NCBI GenBank assembly: GCA_015062655.1
Contig: SUUG01000013.1
Coordinates: 62,001 to 126,000 of the forward strand
DNA: 64,000 nt
Origin: Coriobacteriaceae bacterium
GTDB lineage: Bacteria; Actinomycetota; Coriobacteriia; Coriobacteriales; Coriobacteriaceae
Reading direction: 5' to 3'
This document shows positions 15,739-24,286 of the stretch, one piece after another. The stretch's first letter is position 1; each line of letters starts with the position of its first letter. The position numbers were made by a program, and so were the translations under genes. Under the pieces are notes generated by a model. It searched no databases. It saw only the letters and a program-made list of their open reading frames with translations, and was not told where the DNA came from.

Positions 15739-17142
15739 CTACTCGGCGAGCAGCGTCTCCGTGATCGAGTGCGCGGCCTTCTTGCCCGCGCCCATCGCGA
15801 GGATGACCGTCGCGGCACCGGTCACGATGTCGCCGCCGGCCCACACGCGCGGATTCGACGTGCGGCCGTCCTCGTCGGCCTCGATGAGGCCCCAGCGGTT
15901 CGTCTCCACATCGGCGCAGAGTGTCGCGAACGGGTTCGCGCGCGTGCCGATGGCCGTGATCGCCACATCGCAGGGAATCTCGAACGCGGAGTCGGGCACC
16001 GCGATCGGGCGACGGCGGCCGGAGGCGTCCTCCTCGCCGAGCTCCATGCGCTCGAGCTTGACCGAGGCCACAAAGCCCTTCTCATCCTCCTGGAACTCAA
16101 GCGGGTTCACGAGCTCGAGGATCTTCACGCCCTCTTCCTTGGCGTGGTGCACCTCGGCGAGGCGCGCCGGCATCTCGGCCTCGGTGCGGCGGTACGCGAG
16201 CGTCACGCTCTCGGCGCCCAGGCGCAGCGCTGTGCGCGCCGCGTCCATCGCCACGTTGCCGCCGCCGAACACCACGACGTGCTTGCCGTGCTTGATCGGC
16301 GTGTCGTAGACCGGGAAGTCGTAGGAGTGCATGAGGTTCGTGCGCGTGAGGTACTCGTTCGCGCAGTACACGCCAGGCAGGTTCTCACCGGGGATGTGCA
16401 GGAAGCGGGGCAGGCCCGCACCCACCGCGAGGTACATGGCGTCGAAGCCGTCCTCCTCGAAGAGCTGCTCGGCCGTGAAGAGGCGACCGGCCACTGAGTT
16501 GTACTCGAAGTGGACGCCCAGCTGCTCTAGGCTGTCGATCTCGCGCTTGACGATCTCCTTGGGCAGGCGGAACTCGGGAATGCCGTAGGTCAGCACGCCG
16601 CCGCCGGTGAAGAACGCCTCGAAGACCGTGACGTCGAAGCCCTCGCGCACGAGCTCGCCCGCGCAGGCGATGCCGCTCGGGCCGGAACCGATCACGGCCA
16701 CCTTCTTGCCGTTCTTCGGCTTGCACTTAGGCGCTTGGCCAACCTCGTCGGCCATATCGCCGAGCATGCGCTCGAGCTGGCCGATGGCCACGGGCTCGCC
16801 CTTGCGGCCGAGGATGCACTTGCCCTCGCACTGGTTCTCCTGCGGGCACACGCGGCCGCAGACGGACGGCAGCAGGTTGTCGCCCTTGATGGTGGCAAGC
16901 GCGCCGGTCCAGTCCTCCTCGCGGATGCGCTCGATGAACTGCGGGATGTGAATGCCCACCGGGCAGCCCTCCATGCAGAAGGGGCGCTTGCAGTCGAGGC
17001 AGCGGTTGGCCTCGACGAGCGCGTTCTCCTTGGTGAAGCCCGTGTCGACCGGGCGGAAGTCGCAGGCGCGCTCGGCGGCCGGCTCCTCGTTGGGAGCGAC
17101 GCGCGGGTCGCGGCTGGGACGGTACTTCTTTACCTCTGGCAT
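15739..17142 (-). CDS. nfnB: NADPH-dependent glutamate synthase small-subunit family / NfnB-type large subunit
   Basis: This 467-residue flavoprotein has an N-terminal double 4Fe-4S cysteine region (CLDCKRPFCMEGCP near 48-61 and CGRVCPQENQCEGKC near 95-109), an FAD Rossmann motif (VAVIGSGPSGIACA near 148), and an NADPH site (VVVFGGGNVAMDAA). Alone this could be a GltD-like protein. With the ferredoxin-NAD reductase-like subunit encoded directly upstream, it fits the large subunit of NfnAB, which couples NADH and reduced ferredoxin to NADP+ reduction. AAGGAGG precedes the start, which overlaps the end of the upstream gene by 13 bp. Confidence 0.88.
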   Translation of the reverse strand: MPEVKKYRPSRDPRVAPNEEPAAERACDFRPVDTGFTKENALVEANRCLDCKRPFCMEGCPVGIHIPQFIERIREEDWTGALATIKGDNLLPSVCGRVCPQENQCEGKCILGRKGEPVAIGQLERMLGDMADEVGQAPKCKPKNGKKVAVIGSGPSGIACAGELVREGFDVTVFEAFFTGGGVLTYGIPEFRLPKEIVKREIDSLEQLGVHFEYNSVAGRLFTAEQLFEEDGFDAMYLAVGAGLPRFLHIPGENLPGVYCANEYLTRTNLMHSYDFPVYDTPIKHGKHVVVFGGGNVAMDAARTALRLGAESVTLAYRRTEAEMPARLAEVHHAKEEGVKILELVNPLEFQEDEKGFVASVKLERMELGEEDASGRRRPIAVPDSAFEIPCDVAITAIGTRANPFATLCADVETNRWGLIEADEDGRTSNPRVWAGGDIVTGAATVILAMGAGKKAAHSITETLLAE

Positions 17143-17972
17143 GCGCAGGCCTCCTTCTCATCATGACGGTGGACGGACTCGGCTTCCTCTGGCCGGTACG
17201 TGGCCTGGCGCCGGGCGAGGTCGTCCCAATCCACGAGGGTGGCGTCGAAATCGGGGCCGTCGACGCAGGCGAACTGCGTCTCGCCGCCCACCTCGACGCG
17301 GCAGCAGCCGCACATGCCCGTGCCGTCGACCATGATGGGGTTCAGGCTCGCGACGATGGGGATGTTGTGCTCGCGGCAGGTGAGCGTGGAGAACTTCATC
17401 ATGGGCACGGGGCCGACGCAGAAGACGGAGTCGATCTGGTCCGTCTCGCAGAGGCGGCCGAGCGGCAGCGTGACCACGCCCTGCTCGCCCATGGAGCCGT
17501 CGTCGGTGGTGACGAAGAGGTTCTTGAGCGGGAGCGCCGCGAACTGCTCGAAGAGGATCATGAGGTCCTTGGAGCGGGCGCCCATGATGACGTTGACCTC
17601 TTTGCCCTGCTCGCAGGCCGTTCGCGCCACCGGGTAAGCGATGGCGAGGCCCACGCCGCCGCCGACGATGGCCACGCGGTCGCCCTCGATCTCGGTGGGC
17701 TTGCCGAGCGGTCCGGTGATGTCGCGGATGTAATCGCCCTCGTTGAGCTCGGAGAGGCACTGGGTGGTCTTGCCGATCACCATGAAGATGAACTCGATCC
17801 AGCCCTCCTCCTCGTCCCAGTTGGCGAACGTGAACGGCACGCGCTCGCCCGTCTCATCGATGCGCACCATGAGGAACTGGCCGGCGTGCGCCGCGCGGGC
17901 CATCCTCGGGGCGTGGACGCGGAACTCGAAGACCTTCTCCGAGAACTGCGTCTTCTTCAGGATCTGAAACAT
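17130..17972 (-). CDS. nfnA: Sulfide dehydrogenase/dihydroorotate-dehydrogenase-like FAD/NAD-binding subunit (NfnA type)
   Basis: The 280-residue product has an FAD domain (RIDETGERVPFTFANWD), an NAD domain (VAIVGGGVGLAIAYPVA), and a C-terminal 2Fe-2S site (GTGMCGCCRVEVGGETQFAC). This matches the small subunit of the electron-bifurcating NfnAB transhydrogenase. It overlaps the start of the large-subunit gene, so the two are translationally coupled. The start ATG at 17972 is preceded by GAGAGGGG. In a fermenter that makes hydrogen, this complex would balance ferredoxin, NADH and NADPH. Confidence 0.88.
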   Translation of the reverse strand: MFQILKKTQFSEKVFEFRVHAPRMARAAHAGQFLMVRIDETGERVPFTFANWDEEEGWIEFIFMVIGKTTQCLSELNEGDYIRDITGPLGKPTEIEGDRVAIVGGGVGLAIAYPVARTACEQGKEVNVIMGARSKDLMILFEQFAALPLKNLFVTTDDGSMGEQGVVTLPLGRLCETDQIDSVFCVGPVPMMKFSTLTCREHNIPIVASLNPIMVDGTGMCGCCRVEVGGETQFACVDGPDFDATLVDWDDLARRQATYRPEEAESVHRHDEKEACACQR

Positions 17973-18148
17973 AGAACCCCTCTCTTGTGCCGAGGCGCGA
18001 ACGGAATACCGGCTGGTTTCCGGGCGACCGCGCCTCTGATGCAACCACCCGAGCACGCTGTCGAAAATAGCGCGCGCGTAGGCTTTTTAGTATACCGCAG
18101 CGGCATGTGGGGGCGATATGGGCCGTCGGCGTATGGCCGGGTCATTGC

Positions 18149-18190
18149 GGGGAGCGGGGAGCGGGGAGCGGGGAGCGGGGAGCGGGGAGC
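18149..18190. repeat. (GGGGAGC)6 tandem repeat
   Basis: Six perfect copies of a 7-bp unit, in the upstream intergenic region of nfnA. Such a tract is prone to slippage, and copy number may vary between strains. Confidence 0.95.
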
Positions 18191-18255
18191 GGCGGCGGGG
18201 CGCGGCGCCGGGGCGCCGGGGGCGCTGGGCTTGAGGCAAGCGCGCTGCCAGCGGG

Positions 18256-18533
18256 AGGGGGTCGGTCTGACAGAAGTCCCCGCTGTGAACGGACGGCGGG
18301 CGTGCCGGATGCCCTTCCAACCTCGATTGCCTATCTCCCGTTGTCCGATTCCGGCCCGCGAGGGCCGTCGAGGCCAGAAGTCCCCGTTGTGAACGCTCAC
18401 GGCGGGGACTTCTGGCATCCCGGGCGGAAAAACGGCCCAGATGCATATCGCAAGTTAATCGATATGGCTGCGACGGAGCTTCGCTGGCCCCACCAACCGT
18501 TCACAGCGGGGACTTCTGTCAGACCGACCCCCT
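18256..18533. repeat. Nested inverted-repeat element with AGAAGTCCCCGCTGTGAACG arms
   Basis: A perfect 37-bp inverted repeat (18256-18292 with 18497-18533) encloses about 204 bp. Inside it lies a second, shorter palindrome of the same motif (18373-18386 with 18403-18416). The core AGAAGTCCCCG-TGTGAACG occurs three times. No protein-coding gene is supported between 17973 and 18714; the stretch 18534-18714 after this element shows nothing recognisable. Confidence 0.85.
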
Positions 18534-18714
18534 GTGCGGGAATGGACGTGAATCAGAAAGGGGGCAATGCGCCCTAAGCGGCCTCGCCTTCAAGGCCCAC
18601 GTCCCAAAGGAGCTCCGCGGCTTCACGAGCTACCTCGGATCGCTGTAGAACCCGGTGCCGCGGCGCGCCCCCGGCCCTCGACGCCCGGCGCCCAGCCCCA
18701 GCGCTCCCACCGTC

Positions 18715-19344
18715 CTAATGCTTCCCGTTGCTTCCCGCCGACCCGTTCACATGGTCGCGCGCGAAGATCACGCCGCGGGTGACGGCCGTCGCCGCGGCAT
18801 CGGCCGCTCGCGCGCAGGTCTCCGCGAACTCCTCGGCCTCCTTCGGCCGGAACTGCTTGAGCACGAAGTCCGCCACGGCCATGCGCCCCGGCGGATCGCC
18901 GATCCCCACGCGCACGCGGCTGAAGTCACAGCTCCCGAGCTTGTCGATGATCGAGCGCAGGCCGTTGTGCCCGGCGTGCCCGCCGCCGACCTTCAGGCGC
19001 ACGTCGCCTGCGGGGATGTCCAGCTCGTCGTGGATGACGAGCACCTCGGTAGGCTTCACGCGGTAATGCTGGCAGAGCTTGGAGATCGGCCCGCCGCTCG
19101 TGTTCATATACGACTGCGGCTTCACGAGCACCACCTCGCGCCGACCGTCCTCGGCCTCGTCGTCGCGTACCTTGATCACGGCCACCTCGGCGCCGAGCTG
19201 ATCTTTCCAGTAGGTGACGCCCGCCTGCCGCGCGAGTTCGTCAACGGCCTTGAAGCCGGCGTTGTGCCGGGTCTCCGCATACTCGTCACCGGGGTTGCCG
19301 AGGCCCGCCACCAGGCGGATCGGCTGTGGTTGGGCTGCTGCCAT
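18715..19344 (-). CDS. pth: Peptidyl-tRNA hydrolase
   Basis: This 209-residue enzyme releases tRNA from stalled peptidyl-tRNA. The active-site segments are clear: LVAGLGNPGDEYAETRHNAGF (Asn and catalytic His), VLVKPQSYMNTSG, VIHDELDIPAG (Asp), and GGGHAGHNGLRSI. The start at 19344 follows AGAAGGAGCG. The C-terminal tail is alanine-rich and ends in GSAGSNGKH. It is the last gene of the glmU-prs-pth set, which occurs together in many Gram-positive bacteria. Confidence 0.96.
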   Translation of the reverse strand: MAAAQPQPIRLVAGLGNPGDEYAETRHNAGFKAVDELARQAGVTYWKDQLGAEVAVIKVRDDEAEDGRREVVLVKPQSYMNTSGGPISKLCQHYRVKPTEVLVIHDELDIPAGDVRLKVGGGHAGHNGLRSIIDKLGSCDFSRVRVGIGDPPGRMAVADFVLKQFRPKEAEEFAETCARAADAAATAVTRGVIFARDHVNGSAGSNGKH

Positions 19345-19410
19345 GGTCTGCGCTCCTTCTCGGTTGAATCGGCCATCATCATACCCCACCGCCGCGGCCC
19401 GCCCCGCAGT

Positions 19411-19473
19411 CGCCGAGCGTTCGAAATACGGCTTCAGCACGCGCGAAAGTGCCTGATTATGAACGCTCGGCAT
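19411..19473. repeat. ATGCCGAGCGTTCG palindrome, copy 2
   Basis: CGCCGAGCGTTCGAAATACGGC on the left and GAACGCTCGGCAT on the right (ending 19473) form the same hairpin as the other copies, with several mismatches in the inner stem. It sits just upstream of pth. Confidence 0.8.
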
Positions 19474-19539
19474 CTGGATATAGTTGCCAAGACAACATCT
19501 GAAGACGGGCCGCAGCCCGCGAAAGAAAGGAGCCATCCG

Positions 19540-19641
19540 ATGAACCGACAGATCAAGATGCAGGTCACCGGCCATCGCGCCGTCGACGGGGGGCGTGAGC
19601 CTCGTCCGCGCCCTCGGCAACGAGACGGTCCGCGAGTTCCG
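19540..19641 (+). pseudogene. Pirin-family gene remnant
   Basis: After a good ribosome-binding site (AAAGAAAGGAGCC), ATG 19540 begins MNRQIKMQVTGHRAVDG. Shifting the frame at the G run near 19588-19593 continues as GVSLVRALGNETVREF, the conserved start of pirins (cupin proteins). Homology then stops, and the rest of the gene (about 230 residues) is missing; a terminator follows. Both a frameshift and a large deletion are therefore evident. It lies on the strand opposite to pth and prs. Confidence 0.7.
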
Positions 19642-19674
19642 CACGCCGGCCCCGTCAACCCCACCGGCCCACAC

Positions 19675-19725
19675 AAAAAGCCCGCCAGCGCCCGGCTGAG
19701 GCCGGAGGCGCCGGCGGGCTTTTTC
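19675..19725 (-). terminator. Bidirectional terminator downstream of prs
   Basis: AAAAAGCCCGCCAGCGCC on the left and GGCGCCGGCGGGCTTTTT on the right form a near-perfect long stem with A and T runs at the two ends. It can end transcription from prs (minus strand) and from the pirin remnant (plus strand). Confidence 0.85.
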
Positions 19726-19766
19726 GCACCGCAGCTCAAACGGGGCACCCACGGGCGCCCCGCAGC

Positions 19767-20750
19767 CTACATCGCGAAGTCGCCGCCCACGATCTTGGAC
19801 ACCGACTGCTCGTTGTACACCGCGGCGATGGCGCCCGCGAACTCCTCGGCGACGGAGATCGTCTTGATCTTGCCGCCCACCTCGACGGGGATCGCATCCG
19901 TGACGACGCACTCCACGATCGGGGCGTCGTTCAAGCGCTCGATCGCGGGGCCGGAGAAGATGCCGTGCGTGGCGCACACGTAGATGTCGCCGGCGCCCAT
20001 CTTCTTGAGCTCGCGCACGCTCGCGCACAGCGTGCCGGCCGTGTCGATCATGTCGTCGTTAATGACGCAGGTCTTGCCCTTGATGTCGCCGATGATGCCC
20101 ATGACCTCGGCGGCGTTGTGGCGCGGACGGCCCTTGTGGGCGATGGCCAGGCTGCAGCCGAGCATGTCGGAGAGCTTCTTGGCGGCCTTGGCGCGGCCCA
20201 CGTCCGGGGAGACGACCACGAGGTTGTTCGTGTCGAAGTTCATGTCGTTGTAGTACTCGGCGAAGAGCGGGAGCGCCGAGAGGTGGTTCACCGGGACGTC
20301 GAAGAAGCCCTGGATCTGGCCCTGGTGCAGGTCGAGGGTGATGATGCGGTCGATGCCTGCGGTCTCGAGGAGGTCGGCCACGAGGCGCGCGGTGATCGGC
20401 TCGCGCGGGCCGGCCTTGCGGTCCTGGCGGGCGTAGCCGTAGTGCGTGATGACCGCGGTGATGGAGCGGGCCGAGGCGCGCTTGGCCGCGTCAGCGGCGA
20501 TCAAAACCTCCATGAGCAGGTCGTTCACGCGTCCGGAGATGGACTGGACGAAGAAGACGTCGGCACCGCGGATGGTCTCGTCGTAGCGGGCGTAGATCTC
20601 GCCGTTCGCGAACTGCTCGAGCGTGATGGGCGCGAGGCTGACCCCGAGCTCCTCAGCGATCTTCTCCGCAAGAGGACGGTTGGATGAGCCTGAGAACACG
20701 CGCAGGCTCTTGCTGATGCAGAGGGTCTTCCTGGGATCGTTTGTCGGCAT
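19767..20750 (-). CDS. prs: Ribose-phosphate pyrophosphokinase (PRPP synthetase)
   Basis: This 327-residue class I PRPP synthetase makes phosphoribosyl pyrophosphate from ribose-5-phosphate and ATP, feeding purine, pyrimidine and histidine synthesis. Visible hallmarks are the FSGSSNRPLAEKIAEELG start, the flexible-loop region YARQDRKAGPREPITARLVA, the metal site DLHQGQIQGFFDVPVNH, and the ribose-phosphate loop VINDDMIDTAGTL. AGAAGAAGGGG precedes the start. It follows glmU by 68 bp on the same strand. Confidence 0.96.
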   Translation of the reverse strand: MPTNDPRKTLCISKSLRVFSGSSNRPLAEKIAEELGVSLAPITLEQFANGEIYARYDETIRGADVFFVQSISGRVNDLLMEVLIAADAAKRASARSITAVITHYGYARQDRKAGPREPITARLVADLLETAGIDRIITLDLHQGQIQGFFDVPVNHLSALPLFAEYYNDMNFDTNNLVVVSPDVGRAKAAKKLSDMLGCSLAIAHKGRPRHNAAEVMGIIGDIKGKTCVINDDMIDTAGTLCASVRELKKMGAGDIYVCATHGIFSGPAIERLNDAPIVECVVTDAIPVEVGGKIKTISVAEEFAGAIAAVYNEQSVSKIVGGDFAM

Positions 20751-20818
20751 AGCCCCTTCTTCTCCTTTGGTTAGGTTGCCAAACTTCCTTGCCGATCGGC
20801 CGCGTCTCCGCGACCGGG

Positions 20819-22213
20819 CTACTGCTTCGCGCGGCGCACGTCCGCGTAGCCCTCTATGATGCGCTGCTCGGAGCGCTCGAGCGCGAGCGCCCCGTCAGGG
20901 ACATCCTTGGTGATGCAGCTCGAGGCGCCCACGAGCGCCCCGGTGCCGATGCGCACGGGCGCGACCATCATCGTGTCGGAGCCGATGAAGGCCCCGTCGC
21001 CGATCTCGGTCGGGAACTTGCGCGCGCCGTCGTAGTTGCAGGTGATGGATCCGGCGCCCACGTTGACGCCCGCGCCCATCGTGGTGTCGCCGATATAGGA
21101 GAGGTGGGGGACCTTGGATCCCTCGCCGATGGTGGATTTCTTGATCTCGACGTGCGTGCCGGCCTTGGAGGCGCGCAGCATATGGGTGCCCGGCCGCAGG
21201 TAGGCGCGCGGCCCGCAGGTGACCTCGTCCTCGAGGACGGCGTCGACGGCCACGGTCTCGTCGATGACGCAGCCGTTCCCGGCGCGGACGTTCGTGAGGC
21301 GCGTGTTGGGCCCGAGCTGGCAGTCCTCGCCCACGGAGGTGCGGCCGATCAGGTGCGTCTGCGGCCAGACGACGGTGTCGCGGCCAATCACGGCGTCGGG
21401 GGAGATCCAGGCCTGGGCGGGATCGATGAAGGTGACGCCCTCGGCCATGAGCCGCCCGTTCACGCGGTCGCGAGCGATCGCGGTGAGCTCGGCGAGCTGG
21501 GAGCGGGAGTTCACGCCCAGGCCGTCGCGGAAGTCGTCGCAGTGGTAGATGCCCACGCGCTCGCCCGCGGCCTTGAGGATCTCGACCATATCGGGGAGGT
21601 AGTACTCGTTCTGCGCGTTCTCGCTGCGGATCTGCCCGATGTGGGCGGCGAGCTGGGCGCCGTCGAAGGCGTAGCAGCCGGCGTTGCACTCGAGGAGTCC
21701 GGCGGCCTGCTCGGGCGTGCAGTCCTTCTGCTCGATGATGCGGACGATGGAGCCCTCGGCGTCGAGCTGGATGCGGCCGTAGCCGTAGGGGTTCGGCGGG
21801 GTCATCGTGAGGACGGACCCGGCCGCGCCCCCCTCGGCCACGGAGGCCGCGAAGCGCTCGATGGTCGCGGGTTGGATGAGCGGCAGGTCGCCGTTGAGCA
21901 CGACGACGGGGCCGGCGGAGATGCCCGTGGCCTCGAGCGCCACCTTCACCGCGTGGCCGGTGCCCAGCCGCTCCCGCTGCTCGACGGTCTCGACGGGCAC
22001 GGGGGAATCGGCGTAGGCGCCGTCGAGCAGCGCGCGGACCTCGTCCGCATGGCTGCCGACCACCACGACGACGCGGGCGCACCCCGCTGCGATCGTGGCA
22101 TCGACGACCCAGTTGATCATGGGCTTCCCCAGGATCGCGTGGGACACCTTGGCGTGCTTGGACTTCATGCGGGTGCCTTCGCCGGCGGCGAGGATGATGG
22201 CGGTCGCGTCCAT
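20819..22213 (-). CDS. glmU: Bifunctional UDP-N-acetylglucosamine pyrophosphorylase / glucosamine-1-phosphate acetyltransferase
   Basis: This 464-residue enzyme makes UDP-GlcNAc for peptidoglycan. The N-terminal half is the uridyltransferase (ILAAGEGTRMKSKHAKVSH near residue 6, LNGDLPLI). The C-terminal half is a left-handed beta-helix acetyltransferase (hexapeptide repeats, with HVEIKKSTIGEGSKVPHLSY and the active-site region VNVGAGSITCNYDG). ATG 22213 follows GGGAGA; the longer upstream frame is not family-like. With glmS at 50104, both ends of the amino-sugar route are in this window. Confidence 0.96.
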   Translation of the reverse strand: MDATAIILAAGEGTRMKSKHAKVSHAILGKPMINWVVDATIAAGCARVVVVVGSHADEVRALLDGAYADSPVPVETVEQRERLGTGHAVKVALEATGISAGPVVVLNGDLPLIQPATIERFAASVAEGGAAGSVLTMTPPNPYGYGRIQLDAEGSIVRIIEQKDCTPEQAAGLLECNAGCYAFDGAQLAAHIGQIRSENAQNEYYLPDMVEILKAAGERVGIYHCDDFRDGLGVNSRSQLAELTAIARDRVNGRLMAEGVTFIDPAQAWISPDAVIGRDTVVWPQTHLIGRTSVGEDCQLGPNTRLTNVRAGNGCVIDETVAVDAVLEDEVTCGPRAYLRPGTHMLRASKAGTHVEIKKSTIGEGSKVPHLSYIGDTTMGAGVNVGAGSITCNYDGARKFPTEIGDGAFIGSDTMMVAPVRIGTGALVGASSCITKDVPDGALALERSEQRIIEGYADVRRAKQ

Positions 22214-22561
22214 GTGCTCTCCCTGTGGCTCGTCTGTTGCCACTCGATGATAGCGCAGGGCCCCCGCGCGGCCGGGGCCGGCCGCCGGCGTTCGCAAAGT
22301 GAACGTTTATGGGCGCGATGGCCGGTCGCCGCGGCGGCTCCAGCGGCCGATCGGTGGGCCCGCCTGGATGCAGGGCTCCTCGGCGGTCCCCTTCCCGCGT
22401 ACAGGGATCCAGCGCCCGCGGCCGTCTGCAGCGCCCGCGGAGACCCGGTCCTTCCGCGGCCGCCCGGCCCGCGCGGAGACCCGGCGCGGGCGACCGCGTA
22501 CAATATGCGTACCGATTGATCCGGCCGCGCGCATCGCGGCCCTGAGCGAGAGGGGGTCGCC
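22214..22561. promoter_or_regulatory. Divergent intergenic region between glmU and the surface-protein gene
   Basis: An imperfect palindrome CGTTCGCAAAGTGAACG lies at 22289-22305, near the expected glmU promoter. A TACAAT hexamer at 22499-22504 could be the -10 box of the rightward gene, 57 bp before its ATG. No clear -35 boxes, riboswitch or gene were found. Confidence 0.4.
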
Positions 22562-24286
22562 ATGCGCGAGCACCCGGTGACGCGCCGACGGGCGCTGCAG
22601 CTCGCCCTCGCGGCCACGGCCGCGGGGGCCTCGCTGCCGGCCGTGGCCGCGGCGGCCCCGGAGCCCGCGGCCGAGGGCGCCGCGGACGCGTCCTTCACCT
22701 CCACCTATGCCGCGTGGCCCGGACACGCCACCACGATGCGGGGGAGCATCGTGCCCGGCGCCGTGCCCGTCTCGGCCCCGGCCTCGGGTGACGAGGCCTG
22801 GTCGCTCACGGCCCGCGCCGGGGAGGCGGCGTCCCCGCTCGCCCTGCGCCAGATGGGGCAGACGACCTACGCGTACGCGCTGATCGGGCAGGACCTCGTC
22901 AAGATCGACGCCGCGTCGGGCTCCGAGGGGGGCGACGTCGAGCTCCCCGGCCCCGCTGCGGCCTCGGCGCGCGCCGCGTTCGTCGACGCCACGCTGGTGG
23001 TCACCCTGGCCGACGGCCGCCTCGCCGCGATCGATGAGGATCTCGTGCCCGTGTGGACCTCGGACGCGCCCGGGCTTGACCTCGTGGGCGTCGGCCTGCT
23101 CCCGTCGGCACCGCTCGAAGCGGGCGGGCGGGTGCTCGCGGCCGTGGCGGGCGACGACGGGGCCGAGCGCCGCATCGTGCTCAGATCGCTCGCCCCCTTC
23201 GACGGGCGCACCCTCTCCTCCACCTCGATCATGGCGCCCTCCTCCGAGGCCGCCGGCGCCCCGCAGCTGATCCGCATGGGGGATGCGGCCGCCCTGTTCA
23301 GCGACGGCGTGCACGCCGCGTACCTGTTGGATCCCACGGCTGCCCGCCCCTTCAAGGGCATGCCGTCAGCCGTGCTCTCGCGAGGTTCGCGGGGGTGCCT
23401 GAGGCTTGCCGAAACCCCGTTTGAGGACGGCGACCGCAGCTCGGTTGTGGGCGTCTCCTCGGATGGGCGCGCATCTGAGCTCGTCCGGTTCTCCACGGTG
23501 TCGGCGGACGGTCCCGGCCCCTCGGGGTCGGCCGCGCCTGAGCCGCCGCGCCTCGAGGCGTCCTCCCTGCTCGATCTCAGCGCCGGCGTGCCGGCCTGCG
23601 ACCCCGTCGTCTTCGCGGGCCGCGTCCTGGCGGTGCTGCGCGATCCGTCTGCGGACGGGGGTTGCCGTGCGGTCCTGATCGCGCTGCCGGACGGCGAGGG
23701 CGCCGAGGCCGCCGTTCTCGACGAGCTCGATCTGCCCGGCTTGAAAGCCGCCCTCGCCCCGGTTCCCCTGGCCGCGGCCAGCGGCGAGCGACCCTCGGAG
23801 GCCTCGGTCGAGATCCTCATCGCCGACGCGGCGGGCGCGGTCGCCTCACTCGAGCTTCCCGCGCCGGCGGCGCAGGCCGCGGGGATGACGGCCCATATGC
23901 TCCGCGAGGCGTCCGGCGACGTCCTCGATGCGGCGTCCTCGCCGCTTGCGACCCGTGAGGGGACCCTGCTCCTTGCGACCCCCGAAGCCGGGTCCGCGCA
24001 GATCACGGCCATCGCCCCGGATGCCGCGCGCACGGCCGCGACGCCCTCCGGGGGCTCCACGGGCCTCGACACGGTCGGGGGCGTCCTCTCGGGGGCCTCC
24101 CTCCCCACGGGAGCGGGCCTCGGGGTGGGGGCGCTTGTGCTCGCTGCGGCGTTCGGGGCGTACGCTTGGATCCGCAACCGCGGCGGCCGCGCCCGGCGCG
24201 ATGAGGGCGTCGACGAGTGGCGTTCCCGCACCCGCGGCGACGAGCGCGACGGCTCGGACCCGGGCTCCGATGGGCGCCGCCCATGA
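22562..24286 (+). CDS. Tat-exported, membrane-anchored protein of unknown function, possibly beta-propeller
   Basis: The 574-residue product is not assigned to a family. It begins with a twin-arginine-type signal (TRRRALQLALAATAAGASLP) and ends with one hydrophobic helix (about 515-537) followed by a basic and then acidic cytoplasmic tail. The large outer domain (about 45-500) is made of repeating beta-strand blocks (for example LVKIDAASG, LAAIDEDLVPVW, AVLRDPSADG) that suggest a beta-propeller. Its stop overlaps the start of the ECF transporter T component (ATGA at 24283), so it should work with that transporter, perhaps as a capture or assembly protein. Confidence 0.6.
   Translation: MREHPVTRRRALQLALAATAAGASLPAVAAAAPEPAAEGAADASFTSTYAAWPGHATTMRGSIVPGAVPVSAPASGDEAWSLTARAGEAASPLALRQMGQTTYAYALIGQDLVKIDAASGSEGGDVELPGPAAASARAAFVDATLVVTLADGRLAAIDEDLVPVWTSDAPGLDLVGVGLLPSAPLEAGGRVLAAVAGDDGAERRIVLRSLAPFDGRTLSSTSIMAPSSEAAGAPQLIRMGDAAALFSDGVHAAYLLDPTAARPFKGMPSAVLSRGSRGCLRLAETPFEDGDRSSVVGVSSDGRASELVRFSTVSADGPGPSGSAAPEPPRLEASSLLDLSAGVPACDPVVFAGRVLAVLRDPSADGGCRAVLIALPDGEGAEAAVLDELDLPGLKAALAPVPLAAASGERPSEASVEILIADAAGAVASLELPAPAAQAAGMTAHMLREASGDVLDAASSPLATREGTLLLATPEAGSAQITAIAPDAARTAATPSGGSTGLDTVGGVLSGASLPTGAGLGVGALVLAAAFGAYAWIRNRGGRARRDEGVDEWRSRTRGDERDGSDPGSDGRRP

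Noticed and set aside
17163..18392. A 409-codon frame on the plus strand opposite nfnA
   Set aside because: It mirrors the real minus-strand gene, has the composition of an antisense shadow and runs into tandem repeats.
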